From NCBI GenBank assembly GCA_030743005.1, contig JASLTG010000003.1, forward strand, positions 62,001 through 126,000: a DNA stretch of 64,000 nt. The letters run 5' to 3'. Shown here piece after piece: positions 1-8,448 of this stretch. The translations under genes were made by a program, and so were the position numbers. Below the pieces are notes generated by a model. That model was not told the DNA's origin, did no database searches, and saw only the letters and a program-made list of their open reading frames with translations. This DNA is from Acidimicrobiales bacterium. Its GTDB lineage: Bacteria; Actinomycetota; Acidimicrobiia; Acidimicrobiales; Poriferisodalaceae. Every line of letters begins with the position of its first letter. Position 1 is the stretch's first letter.

Positions 1-747
1 CGAGCTGAACGAGATGGGGATGAATATGTGATCACCGGTGCAAAGGTGTGGACAACCAAGGCACCGTATTGTGACGTCTGCTTGCTGTTGGTAAGGACCA
101 CTCCGAAAGAACTGTGTGATGGACCGACCCAAGGCATGACGCTCCTCTTGGTCGACCTGAAAGACCCCGCCGTAGATATAACGCCGATCCCAAAAGTTGG
201 ACGTAACGCCGTTGTTTCCTGCGAAGTGCGCTATGACGGGTTACGGGTGCCAGTAAGTCGTCGGGTAGGTGAAGAAGGGGAGGGCTTCCGCTACATCTTG
301 GACGGCCTGAACCCGGAGCGAATCCTTATTTCGGGAGAGGCACTTGGTATCGGTCGCGCTGCCTTGAAAAAAGCGGTCGACTATGCGAATGATCGAGTGA
401 TTTTTGGGCGTCCAATAGGTCAGAACCAGGGCTTGGCCTTTCCCTTGGCCGATAGCCACGCTCGACTCCATGCAGCGGAGTTGGTCATTAGAGACGCTTC
501 GTGGCGTTACGACAACGGACTTGACTGTGGAGCACAGGCGAACCTTGCAAAGTATCTAGCCTCCGAAGCTGCATTTGAATGCGCTGATAGGGCAATGCAA
601 ACTCACGGAGGCTTCGGGTACGCCAAAGAGTATGACGTTGAGCGGTATTGGCGTGAAAGTCGCCTGATGAAGATTGCACCGGTCAGCCAAGAAATGGTTT
701 TGAACTATGTGTCTAACAAGGTTCTTGGCCTACCCAGGTCCTACTGA
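1..747 (+). CDS. Acyl-CoA dehydrogenase, C-terminal part (5' end outside window)
   Basis: The reading frame is open from the first base, so this is the C-terminal ~248 residues of a flavoprotein that normally has about 380-400. The family oxidises acyl-CoA thioesters to 2-enoyl-CoA with FAD and passes electrons to ETF. Seen here: the middle beta-domain (VITGAKVWTT, which contacts FAD and substrate) and the C-terminal helical domain with QTHGGFGYAKEY, the usual FAD/pantetheine-contact segment. The common I-Y-E-G-T catalytic-base segment is replaced by I-A-P-V-S (KIAPVSQEM), a variant frequent in actinobacterial short-chain and branched-chain members, so the base may lie elsewhere. The substrate cannot be told. 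The MobA-like gene begins 5 bp downstream. Confidence 0.93.
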   Translation, partial: RAERDGDEYVITGAKVWTTKAPYCDVCLLLVRTTPKELCDGPTQGMTLLLVDLKDPAVDITPIPKVGRNAVVSCEVRYDGLRVPVSRRVGEEGEGFRYILDGLNPERILISGEALGIGRAALKKAVDYANDRVIFGRPIGQNQGLAFPLADSHARLHAAELVIRDASWRYDNGLDCGAQANLAKYLASEAAFECADRAMQTHGGFGYAKEYDVERYWRESRLMKIAPVSQEMVLNYVSNKVLGLPRSY

Positions 748-751
748 AGTT

Positions 752-1315
752 GTGAAAGTAGCTGGGGTTCTACTCGCGGCAGGAAGTGGGTCACGTTTCT
801 CGGGGCCAACTCATAAGCTTCTTGCTGATATAGCCGGCGAAGCTGTGGTTACTCATGCAGCGCGTTCTATGGTGAACTCTGGTTTGTCTGGCTATGTGCT
901 GGTTGCAGGTGCTGCTCAGTTGGCTCCCGCTCTTACAGAGTTTTCTGAGCTAGTAGTTGTCGAAAATCCTGAATTTGAACAAGGAATAGCTACGTCACTC
1001 GGTGTCGCGGTTGACTGGGGTGAAGCCGCTGGTTTTGATGCCCTTATTGTTGGATTGGCTGATCAGCCAGGAGTTCCAAGTTCGAGTTGGAGGCGTTTGA
1101 GTGATACCAACGCACCTATAGCGGTCGCTAACTACGGTGGTCGTGCTGGAAACCCAGTTCGTCTTGAAAAATCGGTGTGGCCGCTACTTCCGCGATCAGG
1201 AGACGAAGGAGCTCGGGTTTTGCTACGTACGAGGCCAGAACTGGTTGAGCAGGTAGCCTGCGAAGGCTCTCCCGATGACATAGATACTGTGGAGGATCTC
1301 GGACAATGGAGTTGA
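752..1315 (+). CDS. MobA-like NTP transferase (molybdenum cofactor nucleotidyltransferase family)
   Basis: The protein opens with the nucleotide-binding signature VAGVLLAAGSGSRF, typical of the NTP_transf_3 family (MobA/MocA), which adds GMP or CMP to molybdopterin. A later GLADQPGVP matches the family's metal-binding LADQP motif. The start is placed at GTG 752, because the family normally begins two or three residues before the G-x-L-L-A-A-G loop; an upstream start would add 15 residues overlapping the acyl-CoA dehydrogenase. At 187 residues it is normal MocA length. It overlaps the CoxG gene by 10 bp. MocA-like and CoxG proteins typically accompany molybdenum hydroxylases (xanthine dehydrogenase/CO dehydrogenase), so maturation of such an enzyme is the likely job. 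No hydroxylase subunit is in view. Confidence 0.85.
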   Translation: MKVAGVLLAAGSGSRFSGPTHKLLADIAGEAVVTHAARSMVNSGLSGYVLVAGAAQLAPALTEFSELVVVENPEFEQGIATSLGVAVDWGEAAGFDALIVGLADQPGVPSSSWRRLSDTNAPIAVANYGGRAGNPVRLEKSVWPLLPRSGDEGARVLLRTRPELVEQVACEGSPDDIDTVEDLGQWS

Positions 1316-1968
1316 AAAATGAATTCCGAGTCGGTGTTCCGATTGACCAGGCGTGGGGCACTTTGACAGATGTTGAGTACATCGCGCCCTGTATGCCGGG
1401 TGCACAACTGACGGAAATTGATGGCGAAGAATTCAAAGGACAAGTGAAGGTCAAGGTTGGGCCGATCACTGCTCAATATAAAGGCGTCGCTAAGTTCAAA
1501 GAAAAAGATGAGAGTCAATACCGGCTGGTCCTCGACGCAAGTGGCCGCGATACTCGCGGGGCCGGAAATGCGGCAGCAGAGGTGACGGCTGAGATGACTG
1601 CCGATGGTGATGGAACCAAGATCGTTATAACCACCGACTTGAAAGTCACGGGCAAAGTCGCTCAGTTCGGTCGCGGCGTGATGGCTGATGTATCAGAAAA
1701 GCTGATTGGGCAGTTTGTTGAAAGCCTCGAACAAAAACTTCTTGAATCAAATGAGCGTCAAGAAGGATCAGAAAGTAAATCTGATGAAGATGACTCTGCG
1801 ACCAATGACGAGGCTGTCGAGGGTGACTCCGGACCACGAAAAATCGATATGCCGGAACCAGAACCTGTTGACTTGCTTGATACGGCTGGCGCGCCGCTCT
1901 TTAAACGATTTGGCCCCTTTGCTTTAGTTGCTCTGGTGTTAGTTCTTCTGCGTCGCCGCAAGCGGTAA
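1306..1968 (+). CDS. CoxG-type SRPBCC protein (carbon monoxide dehydrogenase subunit G family)
   Basis: A 220-residue protein with the SRPBCC/START-like fold of CoxG in residues 1-150 (MELKNEFRVGVP, then a CMPGA segment and VKVGPITAQYKG). CoxG-type proteins help recruit or assemble molybdenum hydroxylases at the membrane. After the lipid-binding-type domain comes an acidic, Ser/Asp/Glu-rich linker (about 150-190) and a C-terminal hydrophobic helix (FGPFALVALVLVLL) ending in RRRKR, which gives a tail anchor. The gene overlaps the preceding MobA-like gene by 10 bp and is probably co-transcribed. A link to a molybdenum enzyme is inferred from family and neighbour, not seen directly. Confidence 0.88.
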   Translation: MELKNEFRVGVPIDQAWGTLTDVEYIAPCMPGAQLTEIDGEEFKGQVKVKVGPITAQYKGVAKFKEKDESQYRLVLDASGRDTRGAGNAAAEVTAEMTADGDGTKIVITTDLKVTGKVAQFGRGVMADVSEKLIGQFVESLEQKLLESNERQEGSESKSDEDDSATNDEAVEGDSGPRKIDMPEPEPVDLLDTAGAPLFKRFGPFALVALVLVLLRRRKR

Positions 1969-1986
1969 CAGCAAAGTCAATAGATC

Positions 1987-2478
1987 ATGGTTATCGATGC
2001 TGCGAAAGTGTCCTCGGTCGCCCCACCGTCGCCAGATGAGATCGCGAAAGTGGCTGAACTATTGGGTCGACCACCCGAGGTCGATTTTGAAATAGTTGTG
2101 ATCGACAGTGGAGGAGAACCCGTTGTGATTCGTAACGGACCAATAATGGAAAATGGCCGACCGATGCCGACCCGTTATTGGCTTGTGGGTCGTCAACTGT
2201 CTCGCCTTGTCGGGCGACTTGAAGGAGCTGGAGGAGTTCAAGCAGCGGAACTAGCAGTGGATGCCGATGATTTGACAGCGGCCCATGAGCGTTACGCGGC
2301 CGAACGGGACTCTCAGATTCCAACGGGGCATTTAGGTCCACGACCGACGGGTGGAGTTGGCGGCACTCGACGGGGTGTCAAATGCCTACACACCCACCTA
2401 GCGCATCATCTGGCGGTTGGTGATGACCCGGTCGGTGAGTGGGTTGTTCAGCAGTTAGAGGCGACAGATCTTGTCTGA
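1987..2478 (+). CDS. DUF501 family protein
   Basis: The 163-residue protein matches the DUF501 family, found in Actinobacteria directly before a Ppx/GppA phosphatase, usually in an enolase-FtsB-DUF501-ppx string. Visible hallmarks are LGRPP near residue 27, the central GRPMPTRYWLVG and the C-terminal GVKCLHTHLAHHLAVGDDPVG with clustered histidines and one cysteine. The His/Cys cluster could bind metal, which is an inference. Function is unknown. It overlaps the ppx gene by 8 bp, which points to translational coupling. The enolase and FtsB genes that often precede it are not adjacent here. Confidence 0.9.
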   Translation: MVIDAAKVSSVAPPSPDEIAKVAELLGRPPEVDFEIVVIDSGGEPVVIRNGPIMENGRPMPTRYWLVGRQLSRLVGRLEGAGGVQAAELAVDADDLTAAHERYAAERDSQIPTGHLGPRPTGGVGGTRRGVKCLHTHLAHHLAVGDDPVGEWVVQQLEATDLV

Positions 2479-3391
2479 TGACGCGCCCGTTGCGATCTTG
2501 GACTTTGGTACTAACACAACCCGTCTTTTGATAACCAATGGCACCTCTGTAGATATACGGGTTCATCGTGTTACCGGATTAGGTCGAGGGTTAGGGAAAA
2601 CGGGGCGACTTAACGAACAGGGAATAGGCCGTGTTTTAGATGCAGTTGATGAATTCAAGTCGCTTATTTCGGAGAACGGTGTTCAAAAAATTAGAGCAGT
2701 GGCTACAAGCGCCGCCCGCGATGCAGTGAACCGAGACGACCTATTCAAACCTGTATCGGCAGCTTTGAAACATGAACTCGAACTCCTGTCAGGGGAAGAA
2801 GAAGCCCGTTATGGATTTTTGGGAGCGACCGCAGGCTTGGCTTCGACTGATGGGCCATTCCTCGTCATCGATATAGGAGGAGGCTCTACTGAATTCTCAT
2901 ACGGGACTCATGAGGCGGAAATATATAGATCTGTTGACATGGGATCTGTTCGCTTTATGGAACAGTTTTTTGTTAATGACCCCCCTAAACCCGAGGAGTT
3001 AAGTGGAGCTATCCAGGTTGCTCGTTTACACCTAGACGACATTGACAGGGATCATGCAATCGTGGGAAAGGCAAGATCTCTTGTGGGAGTTGCCGGAACA
3101 ATTACCACCATTGCGGCGGTCGAAATTGGGTTGGAGCCCTACGATCCGCAAATTATTGATGGGTTTGTGCTTAGCCGGAGAGCTGCAGAAGACGTATTCA
3201 GAACTCTGGCGACCGAGTCGCTTGAGATCCGAAAACATAATCCCGGTTTAGAAACCGCACGAGCCGATGTGATAGTCGCTGGATGTTGCATTTTGGTAGC
3301 TGTCATGCGCCATTGGGAACTGGACGAGTGTCTGGTTCGCGAGTCAGACCTCCTAGACGGATTGGCGTTCGAACTCTTAGCGGTTGAATAG
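2471..3391 (+). CDS. ppx: Ppx/GppA family exopolyphosphatase/guanosine pentaphosphatase
   Basis: The family hydrolyses inorganic polyphosphate or pppGpp using the actin/Hsp70-type ATPase fold. Both phosphate-binding loops are visible: ILDFGTNTTRLLI at the N-terminus and VIDIGGGSTEFSYG near residue 140, and GVAGTITT follows at about 205. At 306 residues it is the short two-domain actinobacterial form without the C-terminal HD-like domain. The start is TTG 2471, overlapping the end of DUF501; this non-ATG start is supported by the family N-terminus beginning just before AILDFG. Polyphosphate and stringent-response substrates cannot be separated by sequence alone. Confidence 0.92.
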   Translation: MSDDAPVAILDFGTNTTRLLITNGTSVDIRVHRVTGLGRGLGKTGRLNEQGIGRVLDAVDEFKSLISENGVQKIRAVATSAARDAVNRDDLFKPVSAALKHELELLSGEEEARYGFLGATAGLASTDGPFLVIDIGGGSTEFSYGTHEAEIYRSVDMGSVRFMEQFFVNDPPKPEELSGAIQVARLHLDDIDRDHAIVGKARSLVGVAGTITTIAAVEIGLEPYDPQIIDGFVLSRRAAEDVFRTLATESLEIRKHNPGLETARADVIVAGCCILVAVMRHWELDECLVRESDLLDGLAFELLAVE

Positions 3392-3421
3392 AGATCGCCT
3401 CGGCGGGCTAGTGTTCCGACT

Positions 3422-4027
3422 GTGAATGATCTGCACACCCCAAGGTTGCTGTTACGCGGTTTGCAACCCCACGATTTTGCGCAGTGGAGTGAAGTTCGTA
3501 AGCGTTGTGTGGATTGGTTGACCAAATGGGAACCCGAAGTCGTACCGGGCGCCCCCGATCCTGCACAAGATCCAGCTGCATTCGCGGCGCGATGCAACGC
3601 GCGAGACCGTGAACGTCAGCTCGGAACGGGATTTGCATGGTCTATGTGGCATCGAGGTCACTTCTGTGGAGAAATCAACGTCAACAATGTCGCTAGAGGG
3701 GCATTTCAGAGTGGTCATGTTGGTTACTGGGTAGATGAACGTTGGGCGGGAAGCGGATTTGTGCCAGAAGCGTTGGTTGCTGTCTTTGGGCATGCTTTTG
3801 ATAGGGCAGGGCTGCATCGACTCGAAATATCGATCATTCCCAGAAATGAATCGAGTCTTCGAGTTGTAGAGAAATTGGGGATTCGTTATGAGGGTCTTGC
3901 CGAGGGATATTTGAGAATCGCGGGAGTTTGGGAAGACCACATGCGGTTTGGCATCACTTCTGAGGAATGGGAAGAGCGACGTGAAGAACTCTGGCAGCTA
4001 ATTTCTGATGTCGCTGTTGGCGTTTAG
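3422..4027 (+). CDS. GNAT family N-acetyltransferase (RimJ/RimL-like)
   Basis: A 201-residue protein with the GNAT fold of the RimJ/RimL group, which acetylates N-terminal amines of proteins or amino groups of small molecules from acetyl-CoA. Markers are LHTPRLLLRGLQPHD at the start, GYWVDERWAGSGFVPEAL in the acetyl-CoA-binding region, and the C-terminal HRLEISIIPRNESSLRVVEKLG, where N-x-x-S forms the classical motif B. The start is GTG 3422. It sits 30 bp behind ppx and is convergent with the nuclease gene (20 bp between stops). A ribosomal-protein substrate, as for RimJ, is possible but unproven. Confidence 0.9.
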   Translation: MNDLHTPRLLLRGLQPHDFAQWSEVRKRCVDWLTKWEPEVVPGAPDPAQDPAAFAARCNARDRERQLGTGFAWSMWHRGHFCGEINVNNVARGAFQSGHVGYWVDERWAGSGFVPEALVAVFGHAFDRAGLHRLEISIIPRNESSLRVVEKLGIRYEGLAEGYLRIAGVWEDHMRFGITSEEWEERREELWQLISDVAVGV

Positions 4028-4047
4028 ACATCACTGGCCCACTCAGT

Positions 4048-5082
4048 TCACCAAGCTCCTCCACCACCGGCCTCTTCCAACCAACTCTGACCAGGTTGAC
4101 AATCGGCCGCAATTGGACACCATCTACAAGATCCACTTGGTCGCTTTTCTGGTTGGACTTCTTTGAGTCGAAGTTGAACTAATCGCTTAATGCTGTTGCC
4201 TGTGCGCCTGATGGCTGAACGCAGCAGGTCTTCGTCGACAGCTTCGACCTGAACTGTCCCTGCGTCGACATAAAAACTTGCTAGGAGCGAAGGGGGGACT
4301 CCGACGACGAGTGTTTCCAATAACGCGTAGAAACGCAGATCGTCTAAGTGATGAGGAACCGCTCGGCCGGTTTTTAGTTCCAGGAGAACCCTGCCGGCGG
4401 TTAGTTCATCTGGTTGACCCACTGTTAGGTCAAACCTGCCTTGCAATACGATTTTGCCCCGGTGGAGCAGGACTTTTCTCGGTAATTCAGTCGTGGGGTT
4501 CCAAGCAGGTCGAAGAGGAGGGAAGGTGTCGAAGAAAGTCTGGAGAAGAGACGCAACATCGCTGCGTATCTCCGCCCTTTCGATGTCGTTCAAATCAAGT
4601 AAGAAGTCAGCTAAACCATCACCGCGGTTCATGAGGCTCGCTAACGCTTCGCCGACGAGTTCAGGGGCAGATCTCGGGGGTGAAAGGTGTATAGAGAGCT
4701 CGACGCATTTGTGGAATATTTGGCCGCGCGTCATCGGAAGCTTCCACTCGAAGAGGTCAACTTCTTGTGCTTCGTAGAGGGCCTCGCAACTGGTGACTGC
4801 TTGTAACTGGCGTTTAGATACCCACAAAGGTTCTTCAATTTGATCGACGAGATCGACTGTCTCTTTTTCTAACTCCAGTCGAATTTGAGCTCGGAGCGTT
4901 GATTTATGGGTGATCCGCTCCTCAACTGGTAACCGAATGAGATCCAGCGTTGCCTGTTGTGCTGGTGTGAGGGGTGGATCACTCGGCGTTGGCTTGTTGG
5001 AGAGGTTGTCGGCGGTGTCCACGGATCTACGGTAGCTCTGAGCGTGAGACCTTGTTCGACACCCTAGACATAAGTTGAACAA
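4048..5082 (-). CDS. RecB/Cas4-like PD-(D/E)XK nuclease with predicted Fe-S cluster
   Basis: The C-terminal half carries a PD-(D/E)XK nuclease core: GQIFHKCVE (motif I-like His), GRFDLTVG (catalytic Asp) and LLELKTGR (E-x-K). A cysteine in TSCEALYE before the core and a C-x2-C-x5-C group at the very C-terminus (CRWCPIAADC) form the four-cysteine pattern that holds a 4Fe-4S cluster in AddB, Cas4 and related DNA exonucleases. No helicase domain is fused and no cas genes are near, so it is a stand-alone DNA-processing nuclease. The longest frame starts at TTG 5082; GTG 5022 would give a more natural N-terminus. It diverges from the hypothetical gene at 5160. Confidence 0.8.
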   Translation of the reverse strand: MFNLCLGCRTRSHAQSYRRSVDTADNLSNKPTPSDPPLTPAQQATLDLIRLPVEERITHKSTLRAQIRLELEKETVDLVDQIEEPLWVSKRQLQAVTSCEALYEAQEVDLFEWKLPMTRGQIFHKCVELSIHLSPPRSAPELVGEALASLMNRGDGLADFLLDLNDIERAEIRSDVASLLQTFFDTFPPLRPAWNPTTELPRKVLLHRGKIVLQGRFDLTVGQPDELTAGRVLLELKTGRAVPHHLDDLRFYALLETLVVGVPPSLLASFYVDAGTVQVEAVDEDLLRSAIRRTGNSIKRLVQLRLKEVQPEKRPSGSCRWCPIAADCQPGQSWLEEAGGGGAW

Positions 5083-5159
5083 CTAAACCGCTGCCGACGT
5101 TCGTGATCTTGCCGACGACATCTACTTGACTGTCCTACCCCTATTGGATTCTTATTTGG

Positions 5160-5621
5160 ATGGAAATAGCGACCAATAAAGTCAGCAATCCGAATTTCGC
5201 TTCCCGCGCGCCCACAGACAACAATCCTGGGTCTGTCTCGACGATTGAAAGTGCTCCATCGGTCCGGTTTGCGATCGTGGCAAAGACGATTACTCAAGTT
5301 GCCGCCAACTGTGGTCTTGAAGTCCCAGGATTCAAGAGCCCTCCACGTTCCGGTGGTATAGATCGAACCGTGCGCCGCCAAAGCTGCGGAAGTATCGTCG
5401 CCGTTCGTATAAAAGACAGACCTTTCGAGGCGGTGATTGCAGACATGATTGAAGGAGTAGTCCTTTGCAACAGCATGTCAACAGAAAAGGCAGGAAAGCT
5501 TCGAAACCTGTTGTGGAGTGCTGCGATGCAAATAGGTCGAAACCAAAAGCCAACATCGAGAGTTAAACGAACTGTGTTGGTTCATCACCCGACGGTCGAC
5601 GATAATATCGAGGCCGCGTAA
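5160..5621 (+). CDS. Conserved hypothetical protein
   Basis: Not assigned to a named family. The first ~37 residues are low in order (Ser/Asn/Pro-rich). From about residue 38 there is a compact, conserved-looking core: AIVAKTITQVAANCGLEVPG, FKSPPRSGGIDRTVRR, then VAVRIKDRPFEAVIADMIEG. Alternating hydrophobic strands and helices suggest one small alpha/beta domain. It diverges from the RecB-like nuclease with 77 bp between starts, so the two could share a promoter region, and it stands just before tRNA-Leu. Similar sequences appear, from memory, in other Acidimicrobiia. The ATG start at 5160 may be too early if the N-terminus is not conserved. Confidence 0.5.
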   Translation: MEIATNKVSNPNFASRAPTDNNPGSVSTIESAPSVRFAIVAKTITQVAANCGLEVPGFKSPPRSGGIDRTVRRQSCGSIVAVRIKDRPFEAVIADMIEGVVLCNSMSTEKAGKLRNLLWSAAMQIGRNQKPTSRVKRTVLVHHPTVDDNIEAA

Positions 5622-5640
5622 GAAGGCGTCGCAACCGATC

Positions 5641-5668
5641 TTGGGACGTAGGCTTACACCGATATGTA
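5641..5668 (+). promoter_or_regulatory. Candidate sigma70-type promoter for tRNA-Leu
   Basis: TTGGGA at 5641-5646 and TATGTA at 5663-5668 are separated by 16 bp and end 5 bp before the mature tRNA 5' end. Spacing and position are right for a near-leaderless tRNA transcript. The match to consensus is partial. Confidence 0.35.
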
Positions 5669-5673
5669 AACCG

Positions 5674-5758
5674 GCCCGGGTGGCGGAAAGGCAGACGCAG
5701 AGGGCTTAAACCCCTCGGCTCCTAACGGGGCGTGTGGGTTCGAATCCCACTCCGGGCA
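5674..5758 (+). tRNA. tRNA-Leu (anticodon UAA)
   Basis: An 85-nt cloverleaf. The acceptor stem GCCCGGG pairs with TCCGGGC (one G-U), the anticodon stem GAGGG/CCCTC frames the loop CTTAAAC with anticodon TAA, a long variable arm of class II type follows, and the T arm is GTGGGTTCGAATCCCAC. The discriminator base is A, as required for leucine. CCA is not encoded (CACT follows). It reads UUA codons. The stop codon of the convergent ketopantoate-reductase-like gene lies only 2 bp beyond the 3' end. Confidence 0.97.
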
Positions 5759-5760
5759 CT

Positions 5761-6765
5761 TCAGACGACGGCTGATCGTAACGAGTCAGTTGTCTCTGAG
5801 CCAGGAAGTACCAGGTTCTCCGCTGCTGATACGCAACGGTCTCTCAGGATTCGATTAAGTGGGGTCGGCACGCGGTGCTTTTCGCCCAGCCGCACGATGG
5901 CTCCGTTGAAGTGGTCCACTTCAACTCTTTTTCTTTGGAACGCGAGATCTTGCCAAGTGCTTGGATATGACCTTGTTGTTTGTGTAACAGCGGGTCTCGC
6001 CGGCCAAATACCAGGTTCGCGAAGGCGCGCAATTTGTTCCCGTAAGTTTCGTTTGCCGACCATTCGAGCTGAAATCTCGGCAGCCTCCAATACGTCTGCA
6101 GCTTCTTCGTTTACATCGGCAATGAATTGGCGGTCTCGAGGATCACAGGAGGCCTCTTGAACTGACAGGTCTGTTAAAGCTAAATAAGCGTTGGCGAGAT
6201 TTCTGACGAGCTTTCCCCATTTGCCATCGATAATTCGTTCGTCGACGGACGCATCCATTCCTGACGCGTCAAGATCTGAGACCAGAGATCGCGAGATCTC
6301 ATCGCTCCCTGAGGGCCAATTACCTATTTCTAAGAGCTTTCCTCCCGAATGTCGAACAGTGCCAGGCTGAGTGATTTCCGCACCAACCATGACTGTGCAC
6401 CCATAGGTGTTGTACCCCCTGGCGGAAAGCCACTCTTCGTTTGTGACCCCGTTTTGGCAACACACCACCGGTAAATCTCGGTATATCGACGAGTGCTGTT
6501 CCATAGCGTCGAAAGTGTCATCAGTTTTCATTGCGAGCAAAACAACGGTGTTGTCATCCAAATCAAGTTCTTGGGCAGATGCTTCAGCGGGAAGGTCCCA
6601 AGTTCCCTCGGTGTTTTGTGTCAGGGTCAAGCCATGTGTCTGAAGAGCTTGAAGGTGGGGGCCTCGAGCAACTAATTGCACCTTGCGTCCGACGGATGCC
6701 AGTCTGCTCGCGATAACACATCCGATCCCACCAGCACCGTGGACTATGTAGTTAAGTGCCGTCAT
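5761..6765 (-). CDS. Ketopantoate reductase family protein (ApbA/PanE-like)
   Basis: The 334-residue protein has the N-terminal Rossmann motif GAGGIGCVIASRLA followed by ARGPHLQAL, typical of NADPH-binding in the ApbA/PanE family, and the mid-protein CQNGVTNEEWL and KWGKLVRN segments, whose Asn and Lys contribute to the 2-keto-acid active site. In the family these enzymes reduce 2-dehydropantoate to pantoate (CoA biosynthesis) or other 2-oxo acids. Neighbours are not pantothenate genes: it forms an ATGA-overlapping pair (4 bp) with an NTF2-like gene, so a catabolic keto-acid role is equally possible. Confidence 0.88.
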   Translation of the reverse strand: MTALNYIVHGAGGIGCVIASRLASVGRKVQLVARGPHLQALQTHGLTLTQNTEGTWDLPAEASAQELDLDDNTVVLLAMKTDDTFDAMEQHSSIYRDLPVVCCQNGVTNEEWLSARGYNTYGCTVMVGAEITQPGTVRHSGGKLLEIGNWPSGSDEISRSLVSDLDASGMDASVDERIIDGKWGKLVRNLANAYLALTDLSVQEASCDPRDRQFIADVNEEAADVLEAAEISARMVGKRNLREQIARLREPGIWPARPAVTQTTRSYPSTWQDLAFQRKRVEVDHFNGAIVRLGEKHRVPTPLNRILRDRCVSAAENLVLPGSETTDSLRSAVV

Positions 6766-7142
6766 CCCCAGGACCCATTGCCGGCTGGTGCATTCCAGAC
6801 CTCTGTGATTCGTCCGTTGCGAACAGTAAATATTTCTATGCCGCAGATGGTTGATACTTCTCCGTCTTCGCTTACCAAATCCGCTTCGTATGCAGTAGCA
6901 ACTGATTCTTGATCTTGAATGATCTTGCGATTGGTGAAGCTCATCGACCGGAATTGTCGGTGGAATGAAGTGATACGAAGCTTCGCCTCTTCAATAGTTA
7001 GCGCTAGACGGGTTCCATCGGGTTCGTGACGGATCATGGGGTCAGCTAGCAGCGTGTCTAAAGATGTCAGGTCACGCCGGTGGTAAACCTGTTCTGTGTA
7101 TTGGTCGACTATCTCGGCTGGGCTCATTTTGGAATTAGTCAC
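6762..7142 (-). CDS. NTF2-like/SnoaL-like domain protein
   Basis: A 126-residue single-domain protein of the NTF2-like alpha+beta barrel type: helix EIVDQYTEQVYHRRD, then a buried-pocket region and the C-terminal strand VRNGRITEVWNAP, a common SnoaL/NTF2-like ending. Members act as small isomerases, hydrolases or ligand binders, and no specific reaction can be assigned. Its stop overlaps the start of the ketopantoate-reductase-like gene by 4 bp, so both are co-translated. It diverges from the P450 gene (40 bp between starts), suggesting shared control of the two transcripts. Confidence 0.8.
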   Translation of the reverse strand: MTNSKMSPAEIVDQYTEQVYHRRDLTSLDTLLADPMIRHEPDGTRLALTIEEAKLRITSFHRQFRSMSFTNRKIIQDQESVATAYEADLVSEDGEVSTICGIEIFTVRNGRITEVWNAPAGNGSWG

Positions 7143-7182
7143 AGTCTCATGCTTTCAGAAGTGCGAGTGTTAGCGTCGGAGT

Positions 7183-8448
7183 ATGCGGAGATGGAATACG
7201 ACACACCCCAACTTGATGGATCCGCATTATTGGTTACAGCCGGCGGTTGAGTGTGATTCGGGCATCGCTCAGTTGCATGCTGAAGCACCTTTGGACTGGT
7301 TTGAGGAACCCCTTCCTGACAATCCTTACCTTCAGGCAGGGCCCGGATATTGGTGTGTTACGCGTCACGAGGATATAGCGACGATCTCCAGGAACCCCGA
7401 CATATACAGCTCAGCTCAGGGAATCACGATCACCGACACTCCTCCAGAGTTTCTCGAGTTTTTTAGTTCGATGATCGCGATGGATGACCCGCGTCACGCG
7501 AGATTGCGTCGCATCGTCTCGAAGGGGTTCACCCCTCGCATGCTGGCTGCCTTGGAGGATTCAGTGCAGAGCGTGGCTGCAGGCATCGTCGATGAAATCG
7601 CTGACAGGGGCCAGTGTGACTTTGTTACCGACGTTGCTGCTGCATTGCCACTCAAAATTGTTTGTGACCTTATGGGAGTACCAGATTCCGCGTACGAAAT
7701 GGTCTTCAAGAACACAAACATAATTCTGGGTGTGGGAGACCCGGAATTCGCCCCAGAGGGCGTTGATTTTGTGACTGCACTGCTTAACGCAGGGGCCGAA
7801 CTAGCTGAGTTAATGAATGAGGTAGCGGACGCGAAAAAGGGTGGAGATGGTACTGACTTAACGAGTGTGCTGGTGAACGCCGAGATCGAAGGTGACCATT
7901 TAGATCAAGCAGACCTAGCAAGCTTTTTCGTGTTGCTAGTGGTTGCGGGCAATGAGACAACTAGAAACGCGATCTCATGGGGGCTCAAATATCTGACTGA
8001 CCACCCCAAACAGAGAGCTATTTGGGCGAATGACTTTGAGGGCGTAGCTCCCAGTGCCATTGACGAAATAATCAGACTCGCTAGTCCGGTTACCTATATG
8101 CGTCGGACTGTGACGAGAGACACTGTCTTGGCGGACCAAGAGTTGTCCGAAGGAGACAAGGTGGCGATGTTCTATCTTGCCGCCAATCGCGATCCAGCGA
8201 TTTTCGACGACCCATATCATTTTGACGTGCTGCGCAGCCCGAATTCTCAATGCGGTTTTGGTGGTCCGGGCCCTCATTTCTGTCTGGGAGCCCACTTGGC
8301 TCGTCGTGAAATCACAGTGATGTTTCGAGAGCTTTTCGAGAGATTGCCAGACATAGCAGCAGTTGAGGAGCCGGATCCTCTTCAGTCCTCATTTATCCAT
8401 GGTGTTAAACACCTAAAGGCGCAGTTCACCCCAGCGAGGTCTGGCTAA
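7183..8448 (+). CDS. Cytochrome P450 monooxygenase
   Basis: A 421-residue soluble bacterial class I P450. Visible are the I-helix oxygen-activation motif AGNETT (255-260), the K-helix ExxR as EIIR (295-298) and the heme-ligand loop FGGPGPHFCLG with Cys367. The first residue of the heme loop is FGG rather than FGxG, but spacing is normal. The set resembles the steroid/terpenoid-oxidising CYP families of Actinobacteria (CYP125/142-like style), though the substrate is not provable. Ferredoxin and reductase partners are not adjacent. An alpha/beta hydrolase gene starts on its last base, so oxidation followed by hydrolysis is likely one pathway. Confidence 0.95.
   Translation: MRRWNTTHPNLMDPHYWLQPAVECDSGIAQLHAEAPLDWFEEPLPDNPYLQAGPGYWCVTRHEDIATISRNPDIYSSAQGITITDTPPEFLEFFSSMIAMDDPRHARLRRIVSKGFTPRMLAALEDSVQSVAAGIVDEIADRGQCDFVTDVAAALPLKIVCDLMGVPDSAYEMVFKNTNIILGVGDPEFAPEGVDFVTALLNAGAELAELMNEVADAKKGGDGTDLTSVLVNAEIEGDHLDQADLASFFVLLVVAGNETTRNAISWGLKYLTDHPKQRAIWANDFEGVAPSAIDEIIRLASPVTYMRRTVTRDTVLADQELSEGDKVAMFYLAANRDPAIFDDPYHFDVLRSPNSQCGFGGPGPHFCLGAHLARREITVMFRELFERLPDIAAVEEPDPLQSSFIHGVKHLKAQFTPARSG

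Noticed and set aside
3139..3940. Long minus-strand frames opposite ppx and the GNAT gene
   Set aside because: They have no recognisable motif and lie entirely within well-supported plus-strand genes, so they look like antisense shadows.
4278..4777. Plus-strand frames opposite the RecB-like nuclease
   Set aside because: The nuclease has clear PD-(D/E)XK and cysteine motifs on the minus strand, while these frames look random.
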